From assembly GCA_002342785.1 (NCBI GenBank), contig DDQV01000084.1, forward strand, positions 1-13,039: DNA of 13,039 nt. The letters are read 5' to 3'. Of the stretch, positions 1 through 4,780 are shown one piece after another. The DNA comes from Fusobacteriaceae bacterium UBA2433. Its GTDB lineage: Bacteria > Fusobacteriota > Fusobacteriia > Fusobacteriales > Fusobacteriaceae. The notes under the pieces were generated by a model. It was not told where the DNA came from. It worked only from the letters and a program-made list of their open reading frames with translations, and did no database searches. The position numbers were made by a program, and so were the translations under genes. The stretch's first letter is position 1. Each line of letters opens with the position of its first letter.

Positions 1-1
1 A

Positions 2-178
2 AACTATAAAAAATTAGAGAAGATGAAAACAAGGATTACAAAAGTAAAAGATGGGAATGAATTAAAATTTTTAAAGGCTGATGTAGATGCCTTGGAAATA
101 TATTTAAAAGAGATGAAACAAGCTGTTAAAGATAAAGAGAAGGAATGGGAGAATAAGGATAATTTAAAATTGGTGTAG
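2..178 (+). CDS. 3' end of unknown hypothetical gene (partial)
   Basis: An open frame enters from the left edge and ends at TAG 176-178, encoding about 58 visible residues that are lysine/glutamate rich and likely helical or coiled-coil in the second half (ADVDALEIYLKEMKQ...). An internal ATG at 23 would give a 51-aa protein, but no good ribosome binding site precedes it, so a truncated longer gene is more likely. It lies 43 bp upstream of the excisionase-like gene on the same strand, so it probably belongs to the same integrated element. I do not recognise the family and assign no function. Confidence 0.45.
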   Translation, partial: NYKKLEKMKTRITKVKDGNELKFLKADVDALEIYLKEMKQAVKDKEKEWENKDNLKLV

Positions 179-221
179 GGGTAGCTATTAAATACAGTAT
201 TGATAAAATGGAGGTAGGAGC

Positions 222-404
222 ATGGCAGAGCTATTAACTGTGAAAGAGGTTGAAAGAATATGTAAAGTTAAGCAAGGGAGAGCATACAGACTTATGAAAG
301 AAATAAATGACGAAATGAAAGAAAAGGGGTATATAGTTATAAATGGAAGGGTTAATTCAACTTATTTATATGAAAGATTGGGATTAGGTGGTAGTAATGC
401 CTAG
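222..404 (+). CDS. excisionase-like small HTH DNA-binding protein
   Basis: A 60-aa protein with a single helix-turn-helix: residues about 5-30 (LLTVKEVERICKVKQGRAY) followed by a basic helix (RLMKEINDEMKEKG) and a short beta-wing (YIVINGRVNSTYLYERL). This layout matches the small excisionase or HTH proteins often found just upstream of tyrosine integrases in Gram-positive and fusobacterial phages and integrative elements. Such proteins bend DNA at attachment sites or act as recombination directionality factors. The start is supported by GGAGG at 210-214. Its stop overlaps the integrase start by 8 bp (ATG 397, TAG 402-404), so the two are translationally coupled. The family fold is inferred from pattern; the excision role is inferred from position. 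It could instead be a regulator. Confidence 0.7.
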   Translation: MAELLTVKEVERICKVKQGRAYRLMKEINDEMKEKGYIVINGRVNSTYLYERLGLGGSNA

Positions 405-1467
405 TATTAAGGATAAAAACGGGAAATGGCTATCCCGTTTTTATTTTACAAATTATCAAGGGGAAAAAATACAGAAATTTAAAAGGGGTTTTAAAACAAA
501 GAGAGAAGCACTCGAATTTGAGAGGGAATTTCTAGCCAGTTCAAAATTTGAAATAACGATGAGTTTTGAAAGCCTATGTGATTTATATTTTGAGGATCTT
601 TCACATAGATTAAGAGAAAACACAATGATTACTAAAAAATATATTATCAAAGATAAAATCCTCCCATATTTTGGGAAAATAGAAGTTGGGAAAATAACTC
701 CAATATTGATTAGAAAGTGGCAAAATAAATTAATGTCTAAAAAAAATGAAAAAACCAATAAGGTATATAGCCAGACTTATATTAAAACAATAAACAATAA
801 TTTAGTAGCAATATTAAACTATGCAGTTAAATATCATTCATTACAAGAAAATCCATGCCATAAGGCTGGAAGTATAGGGAAAAAACAAGCTGGAGAGATG
901 AACGTATGGACTGTAGGAGAGTTTGAAAAATTTATAAAAGAATTAGAACATAAGCCAATATCATTTTTAGGATTTTATATATTGTTTTGGACTGGGATAA
1001 GAATTGGTGAATTGTTAGCACTCACTGTAGGGGATATTAATTTAGATACTCGAATGATACGGGTAAATAAATCGTATCAAAGAATTAATAAAAAAGATGT
1101 AATAACTGAGCCAAAAACTCCTAAGGGGAATAGAATGATTCCAATAACTGCTAAATTAACAAATGTTATAGAAAAATATTTCTCTATGATGTATAATCCA
1201 AAGGAAGAAGATAGAATTATAGAAGGTACAAAATACAGATTTGAACATGATATAAAAAATTATTGTATAAAATCAGGGGTACAAAAGATTAGAATTCATG
1301 ATCTAAGGCATAGTCATGCAAGTGTGCTAATAAACTTAGGAGTGAGTCCATTAGCTATAGCAAAAAGGCTAGGCCATGAAAAAATAGAAACTACATTAAA
1401 TATTTACTCTCATTTATATCCAGAGAAAGAAAAAAATATGATTGATCTATTAGATAGCTTAAATTAA
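397..1467 (+). CDS. int: tyrosine recombinase / phage-type integrase
   Basis: A 356-aa site-specific recombinase, a normal length for phage and ICE integrases. An N-terminal AP2-like arm-binding domain (about 1-45, IKDKNGKWLSRFYF...KRGFKTKREA) is followed by a SAM-like core-binding domain (about 52-155) and the catalytic domain (about 168-350). Catalytic residues are visible: Arg202 (TGIRIGELL), His301 and Arg304 (IHDLRHSH), His327 (RLGHEKIETT) and the nucleophile Tyr337 (TLNIYSHLY), so the enzyme looks intact. A GTG at 388 would add three residues, but ATG 397 has AGGTGG (386-391) at proper spacing and gives the usual MPSIKDKNGKW start. It catalyses integration and excision of the element that extends to the left. 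Its last 92 bp, plus 13 bp after the stop, form one copy of a 105-bp exact direct repeat. Confidence 0.95.
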   Translation: MPSIKDKNGKWLSRFYFTNYQGEKIQKFKRGFKTKREALEFEREFLASSKFEITMSFESLCDLYFEDLSHRLRENTMITKKYIIKDKILPYFGKIEVGKITPILIRKWQNKLMSKKNEKTNKVYSQTYIKTINNNLVAILNYAVKYHSLQENPCHKAGSIGKKQAGEMNVWTVGEFEKFIKELEHKPISFLGFYILFWTGIRIGELLALTVGDINLDTRMIRVNKSYQRINKKDVITEPKTPKGNRMIPITAKLTNVIEKYFSMMYNPKEEDRIIEGTKYRFEHDIKNYCIKSGVQKIRIHDLRHSHASVLINLGVSPLAIAKRLGHEKIETTLNIYSHLYPEKEKNMIDLLDSLN

Positions 1468-1480
1468 TACTGCTCCTAAA
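1376..1480 (+). repeat. 105-bp direct repeat, left copy (integrase 3' end; candidate att region)
   Basis: Identical over 105/105 bases to 2780-2884 in the same orientation, offset 1404 bp. It starts at ATGAAAAAATAG inside the integrase gene, covers the codons for the nucleophile tyrosine, runs through the TAA stop and ends with TGCTCCTAAA. The flanks diverge abruptly: GGCC before and TTAT after. Location at the end of an integrase gene suggests that it contains or overlaps an attachment site; that role is inferred. Confidence 0.9.
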
Positions 1481-1494
1481 TTATATTTAATAAG

Positions 1495-1525
1495 AAAAGT
1501 CTACCAATTAAGGTAGACTTTTTTT
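1495..1525 (+). terminator. intrinsic terminator, probably bidirectional
   Basis: An 11-bp perfect stem (AAAAGTCTACC 1495-1505 with GGTAGACTTTT 1512-1522) closes a 6-nt loop and runs into T at 1519-1525. It lies 28 bp after the integrase stop. On the other strand it follows the antirepressor stop (1588) and is trailed by a T-rich tract, so it could end both convergent genes. Confidence 0.85.
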
Positions 1526-1587
1526 AAAATTATAGTGATGAATACTTTATCTTTCTTTTTTTCTTTCTAATTAGAAATTTGATAAAT

Positions 1588-2232
1588 TTAATCATTTTTA
1601 TCAGACCTTGGTTTTATTTTACAAATTTTATTCCCTTTATATATTTCACCATCAAATTTATCTTTAGCAAAATATTTTACATTATCAGAGAACATAGCTA
1701 TATATTCCTCTCTCTTGTGGATAGATCCTAATAGATCATCTACTTTGGCTATATCGGTGTGAAGTTCATCAGCTAGTTTTATTATTTTAAACATAGCTTC
1801 AAACATATGATTCATTTCTTTTTTACTAAACTTATCTTTATTCATTTTATTTTCTATTTCTAGTTTTTGAAGTCTGTCTTCTAGTGCTAGGGTTAGATCT
1901 TTTTCACATTGGATAAAGTACTGTCTAACTTCTCGACCTTTATCATTATTTTCTATCATGGAGATTTCTTTTGCCATATCGAGTTTTAAGATGTAATTGA
2001 TTTCATATCCTAATTTAACCATGGAATGAATACTTCCATTGAATTTTTTAACGACCCCCGTTTTGGTGTCGTTCCAAACAGTAGTAAAATCAACATTTTC
2101 TTTAAACTCATATTTTTCTATTCTAGTTTTAATCCAAGTTGTAAAATCTCTTTTTACTCTTAAAAATTTATGTAGTTCCCTTGCTGATACTAGTTGTTCC
2201 CCTTGCTCATTAGTTTGAATTTTTACTAGCAT
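1588..2232 (-). CDS. AntA/AntB-type phage antirepressor
   Basis: A 214-aa protein with an AntA/AntB antirepressor domain at about residues 10-110: SARELHKFLRVKRDFTTWI, then the EYxFxENVDF-like stretch, KTGVVKKFNGSIHSMVKLGY and DMAKEISMIENNDKGREVRQYF. Members are known in lambdoid phages (P1 Ant, Salmonella and Gram-positive phages), where they bind and inactivate the prophage repressor to promote lysis. Residues about 115-214 are charged and helical and match no C-terminal KilA/ANT domain that I recognise; they may give repressor specificity. The RBS is AGGTG (2244-2248, minus strand). The start overlaps the end of the 42-aa ORF by 7 bp, implying coupling. It is the last gene of a leftward operon lying between the two 105-bp repeats. 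Confidence 0.85.
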   Translation of the reverse strand: MLVKIQTNEQGEQLVSARELHKFLRVKRDFTTWIKTRIEKYEFKENVDFTTVWNDTKTGVVKKFNGSIHSMVKLGYEINYILKLDMAKEISMIENNDKGREVRQYFIQCEKDLTLALEDRLQKLEIENKMNKDKFSKKEMNHMFEAMFKIIKLADELHTDIAKVDDLLGSIHKREEYIAMFSDNVKYFAKDKFDGEIYKGNKICKIKPRSDKND

Positions 2233-2354
2233 TTGCTATCACCTAACTTGAAAGCTATCTTTATAGCCTCCTCTTGTGATGTTACAAAAAATCTGATATC
2301 TAATTCTTTGATAAATACTTCAATCAATCCATTTTTTAAATTTTTCATACTCAT
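2226..2354 (-). CDS. 42-aa hypothetical protein coupled to antirepressor
   Basis: A short frame on the minus strand, from ATG (2352-2354) to TAG (2226-2228). It has an excellent AGGAGGA site (2361-2367) six bases upstream and overlaps the antirepressor start by 7 bp. The peptide is MSMKNLKNGLIEVFIKELDI... ending in ...KIAFKLGDSKC, amphipathic with an acidic middle. No family is recognised. The strong RBS and the stop/start overlap argue that it is translated, either as a real phage protein or as a coupling leader for the antirepressor. A second in-frame ATG (codon 3) could also start it. Confidence 0.6.
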   Translation of the reverse strand: MSMKNLKNGLIEVFIKELDIRFFVTSQEEAIKIAFKLGDSKC

Positions 2355-2378
2355 ATCTGTTCCTCCTATTGATATTTA

Positions 2379-2458
2379 GGAGTTTACAGTGTATAATACT
2401 ATTGCTGGTAGTGTTATATACACTGTCGACTCCTTCTAGGACTTGTCTTGGAGGGAGT
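2379..2458 (-). promoter_or_regulatory. long hairpin leader with alternative pairing (attenuator-like)
   Basis: Between the AbrB-like gene and the 42-aa ORF sits a near-perfect inverted repeat: 2386-2401 against 2409-2426, with a 7-nt loop and a small bulge. It is extended by an outer GGAGT/ACTCC pair (2429-2433 with 2379-2383). In the minus-strand transcript an upstream ACTCCCTCC (2450-2458) could pair either with the same GGAGT or, through CCTCC, with the downstream Shine-Dalgarno AGGAGGA (2361-2367). No U-run follows, so it is not a simple terminator. The structure is visible in the sequence; a regulatory switch is inference. Confidence 0.5.
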
Positions 2459-2461
2459 TTT

Positions 2462-2641
2462 TTATTTATGTAATTTTTCTATGATGATTTTTTTGTTTTC
2501 CTTGTCTAAAGTTACCTCTAATTCTCTATCGTCTGGCGTTAGTTCTAATTCATCAGCCCATTTTTTAGGAATAGCTAATCTAGCGGAAATACTCCCTGCA
2601 CCAGATTTATAAAAAGATAATTTTAGTTTCCTTTTTTCCAT
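2462..2641 (-). CDS. AbrB/MazE/SpoVT-family small DNA-binding protein
   Basis: A 59-aa protein (MEKRKLKLSFYKSGAGSI..., ending ...KKIIIEKLHK) with the swapped-hairpin layout of AbrB-like transition-state or antitoxin regulators: a strand-turn segment with SGAGS, ISARLAIPKKWADELEL, a short loop TPDDRE, and the final beta pair LEVTLD...KKIIIEKL. Such proteins bind DNA as dimers and often regulate their own promoter. The start at 2639-2641 follows GGAGGAG (2645-2651, minus strand), and a consensus promoter and a large palindrome lie immediately upstream. It is the first gene of the leftward operon with the 42-aa ORF and the antirepressor. No toxin partner of the MazF/PemK type is present beside it, so a phage regulator is favoured over an antitoxin. 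Confidence 0.7.
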   Translation of the reverse strand: MEKRKLKLSFYKSGAGSISARLAIPKKWADELELTPDDRELEVTLDKENKKIIIEKLHK

Positions 2642-2652
2642 TAAACTCCTCC

Positions 2653-2693
2653 TTTATCGTCCTGTTAAAAGTATATAATAACAGGACGATAAA
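2653..2693. promoter_or_regulatory. operator palindrome over the leftward promoter
   Basis: Perfect 15-bp arms (TTTATCGTCCTGTTA at 2653-2667 and its reverse complement at 2679-2693) are separated by 11 bp. The right arm fills the spacer between the -35 and -10 boxes of the minus-strand promoter and the left arm covers the transcription start region, so a bound dimer or tetramer would block initiation. The RBS of the AbrB-like gene begins within a few bases. Likely ligands are the AbrB-like product or a phage repressor; which one cannot be told from sequence. Confidence 0.75.
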
Positions 2694-2698
2694 GTCAA
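2670..2698 (-). promoter_or_regulatory. sigma-70-type promoter of the AbrB-like/antirepressor operon
   Basis: On the minus strand TTGACT (2698-2693) is separated by exactly 17 bp from TATACT (2675-2670). Both boxes are near consensus. It reads toward the AbrB-like gene start at 2641. Confidence 0.8.
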
Positions 2699-2718
2699 GT
2701 TTGTTTTAAAAGTTTTAT

Positions 2719-2784
2719 TTGATTTTATTCTAAGATGTTGTATAAATATATTGAAACTACATATTAAAGAGGGAATAAAATGAA
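2719..2784 (+). promoter_or_regulatory. divergent rightward promoter, RBS and orphan start codon
   Basis: TTGATT (2719-2724), 16 bp, TATAAA (2741-2746), then GAGGG (2769-2773) and ATG (2780-2782). The frame reads only Met-Lys-Lys before a TAG, because from 2780 onward the sequence is the integrase 3' end repeat. It faces away from the leftward operon promoter, the arrangement of a phage early control region. The gene it once drove appears to be deleted. Confidence 0.45.
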
Positions 2785-2884
2785 AAAATAGAAACTACAT
2801 TAAATATTTACTCTCATTTATATCCAGAGAAAGAAAAAAATATGATTGATCTATTAGATAGCTTAAATTAATACTGCTCCTAAA
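2780..2884 (+). pseudogene. 105-bp direct repeat, right copy: integrase 3' fragment / candidate att remnant
   Basis: An exact copy of 1376-1480, encoding only the last 30 residues of an integrase including the nucleophile-tyrosine segment. There is no upstream integrase sequence; instead it is joined to a promoter/RBS/ATG. Its right end runs into an 11-bp tandem duplication, TGCTCCTAAAA twice (2875-2885, 2886-2896), where the left copy has the motif once. It is a non-functional gene remnant and probably marks the outer end of a degenerate element. Confidence 0.85.
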
Positions 2885-3209
2885 ATGCTCCTAAAAATAT
2901 TAGAAAACAGTATAAAAAGAGAATATGTAGAAAATAGATGAATAAAAAGCACTGAAAATAAAGGGATATAATATAAGAGAATTTTATGACTATTGAGTGG
3001 GAGTAGCCCAAGAAGAAATTAAACAAATCTAATTAAATCTAAAATCAGTAGAAATCCTAATTTTATTGAGTTTTACGATTTTATTTTATCTGTTCCAATC
3101 TAATTAAATCTAATAAATGTGACTATAAATGTGATTATGACTTTTATAGTTACATTTTTTTATTTAAATTTTCTCCACAATTATTTGAAATTTTTCAAAA
3201 AAATTCAAC
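2885..3209. other. non-coding junction region with 17-bp direct repeats
   Basis: No convincing gene is visible on either strand; stops are frequent in all frames. The sequence AATCTAATTAAATCTAA occurs twice (3026-3042 and 3097-3113), 71 bp apart. The second copy abuts a terminator hairpin. The stretch probably holds decayed element or host sequence next to the attachment region. No tRNA is recognised. Confidence 0.5.
3115..3161 (+). terminator. intrinsic terminator
   Basis: A 15-bp stem (3115-3129 with 3143-3157, one G-U pair) closes a 13-nt loop and is followed by a T-run. No intact gene precedes it, so it may be left from a lost transcription unit or terminate read-through from 2719. Confidence 0.75.
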
Positions 3210-3238
3210 TTGCATTTTCAATAAAAATATAGTATACT
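3210..3238 (+). promoter_or_regulatory. sigma-70-type promoter
   Basis: TTGCAT (3210-3215), 17-bp spacer, TATACT (3233-3238). It sits about 40 bp upstream of AAGGAGGTGAT, a full-length match to the anti-Shine-Dalgarno of 16S rRNA, and reads into the broken small gene that follows. Confidence 0.7.
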
Positions 3239-3277
3239 TTTATTGTTACAAATTTTAGATGTTAAGGAGGTGATGTT

Positions 3278-3437
3278 GTGGTAAAATTTAGAAAAGAAAG
3301 TGGTATGAAGCAACGTTTGAAAGTGGGTGGAAACTTAGCTTAATTCTAAAGATTTAGTAAAAAGTTCAGGTTATATTTAATATTATGTATCAGAAAATAA
3401 TTTATAGTTTAAGTTAGGTGGAAAAGTTTATAAGTAA
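3278..3437 (+). pseudogene. broken small gene, unknown family
   Basis: A GTG at 3278 with ideal spacing from AAGGAGGTGAT (3264-3274) starts a 21-residue basic peptide, VVKFRKESGMKQRLKVGGNL plus one Ala, ending at TAA 3341. Coding-like sequence resumes in the +1 frame: LNSKDLVKSSGYI, stop, YYVSENNL, stop, FKLGGKVYK and TAA 3435-3437. One frameshift and two nonsense changes would therefore restore a protein of about 53 residues. Promoter, RBS and terminator remain intact, so decay is probably recent or the product is now a short peptide or RNA. No family is recognised; the reconstruction is inference. Confidence 0.4.
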
Positions 3438-3463
3438 CGATAAACTAAACATCCAAAATAATT

Positions 3464-3500
3464 AAAAGGGCAATTTGATTTATTTCAATTGTCCTTTTCT
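3464..3500 (+). terminator. intrinsic terminator of the small-gene cassette
   Basis: AAAAGGGCAATT (3464-3475) pairs with AATTGTCCTTTT (3487-3498), 12 bp with one G-U, around an 11-nt loop, followed by a T-rich tract. It closes the unit begun by the promoter at 3210. The following 3501-3718 stretch shows no supportable gene, only AT-rich sequence up to the uvsE RBS. Confidence 0.75.
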
Positions 3501-3718
3501 ATTTATTATTTAGAATTATGTAAAAAGATTTTAAAAAGCTTGAAATCAAAATATTAGAGTAAATATTTTAAATAATTATTATTCATCAAACTAAAAGTGG
3601 TCAAAAAAAAAGATTATCTAAGAACTTGTCAGAATCAAAGTATCAATATGGATAATTAGCTAAAGATTATATCAATTGTTAGTACATAGCAAATCTGAAT
3701 AGAAAAAAAGGAGTTAAT

Positions 3719-4594
3719 ATGAAGATAGGCTTAGTATGTATGTTAAAGGGAAAGGGAATGAAAAAAGGGTTTACTGGTATAAAAGCACTAGAAAATATGT
3801 CCATTAATGAAATTGAAAGAAGAGCTTCTGAAGCAGCTTTATACAACATAGAGTATAACCTAGAGTGCCTAGAATGGGTAAAGAATTATGGAAAAGGGTT
3901 ATTTAGAGTCTCCAGTAGTATTATTCCCTATAGTGATTTTTGGTCATGGAAAAATTTTGATAAAATACTAATAAAACTGGAAGAATTAAAGAAATTTGCA
4001 AAAGACAACAACATAAGACTTATAATGCATCCAGATCAGTTTACTGTAATAAACAGTGAACGTGAAGATGTTGTTTTAAATTCTATTAAAATTTTAAACC
4101 ATCACTACGAAATATCAAAGTTATTAGGAATAGAAGATATTATTATTCACACAGGGAGTTCAAAAGGAAACTACAAAGAAAGGTTTATAAATAACGTTAC
4201 CTTATTAGATGAAAAATTAAGAAATAAGATACTACTAGAAAATTGTCATAATGTGTGTATAGAAGATGTTTTAGAAATTTGTGAAAAAACAAATATCAGA
4301 CCATGTATTGACTTTCATCACGATAGGATAAAGCCTTCTTCTCAAAGTTTTGAAGTATATATACAAAAAATATTTAAATTATCAAAAAATAAAGTTCCTT
4401 TGGCTCATATAAGCTCTCCTCTGGGAGTGGATAAAAAAAACTTTAAGTCACACTCTGAATATATATATGATGAAGATCTAATAGAGTTCCAAAAATATTT
4501 TGACATATTTGATATGGAGATAGAAGCCAAAGGAAAAGAACTGGCTGTAAAAAAAGTCATAGATTTTTTTAAAAGTAATAGAAATTTAATATAG
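3719..4594 (+). CDS. uvsE: UV damage endonuclease UvsE/UVDE
   Basis: A 291-aa TIM-barrel, metal-dependent endonuclease of the UVDE family. These enzymes nick DNA 5' of UV photoproducts and some other lesions, starting a repair route independent of UvrABC. Family motifs are in order: FRVSSSIIP (62-70), HPDQFTVINS (104-113), IIIHTGSSKG (141-150), LLENCH (172-177), CIDFHHD (196-202), LAHISSP (228-234) and MEIEAKGKE (266-274). Metal-site candidates are His104, His144, Glu174, Asp198, His201, His230, His245 and Glu269. The loop after IIPY reads SDFW where some bacterial homologues have a histidine, a known variable position. The start has AAGGAG (3708-3713). It stands alone; the 186 bp before the next gene contains only a weak 8-bp hairpin (4612-4641). 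Confidence 0.93.
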   Translation: MKIGLVCMLKGKGMKKGFTGIKALENMSINEIERRASEAALYNIEYNLECLEWVKNYGKGLFRVSSSIIPYSDFWSWKNFDKILIKLEELKKFAKDNNIRLIMHPDQFTVINSEREDVVLNSIKILNHHYEISKLLGIEDIIIHTGSSKGNYKERFINNVTLLDEKLRNKILLENCHNVCIEDVLEICEKTNIRPCIDFHHDRIKPSSQSFEVYIQKIFKLSKNKVPLAHISSPLGVDKKNFKSHSEYIYDEDLIEFQKYFDIFDMEIEAKGKELAVKKVIDFFKSNRNLI

Positions 4595-4780
4595 GTCTAA
4601 AATAAACTGTCTAATAACTAGAGTATCATAATCAGTTATTAAAAATAAAGAAAAGCAACAAACAACATTTTGGTTAAAATATAAAAGGTAAAAGGTTAAA
4701 ATTCTATCCCTTTTAACTGATAAAATTTAATTAATAATAGTACAATAACTTTAAAGCTAATTAGAAAATAGAGGTGTAAT

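Noticed and set aside
456..758. 100-aa frame on the minus strand inside the integrase gene
   Set aside because: It is antisense to an intact integrase with all catalytic residues, has low-complexity hydrophobic composition and no RBS; a shadow frame.
2462..2641. MazE-type antitoxin of a toxin-antitoxin pair
   Set aside because: No MazF/PemK or other toxin gene is adjacent; the next genes are a 42-aa ORF and an antirepressor, so a phage regulator is a better fit.
2900..3020. tRNA or other attachment-site RNA gene beside the element
   Set aside because: I could not find an acceptor stem, TPsiC-like arm or CCA-compatible 3' end.
3501..3718. Coding remnant before uvsE (for example QKKRLSKNLSESKYQYG then a stop)
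   Set aside because: Only a short open stretch interrupted by stops, with no recognised family; AT-rich low-complexity DNA gives such stretches by chance.
4612..4641. 8-bp hairpin after uvsE as a terminator
   Set aside because: The stem is short and all A/T-rich with a 14-nt loop, followed by A-rich rather than T-rich DNA.
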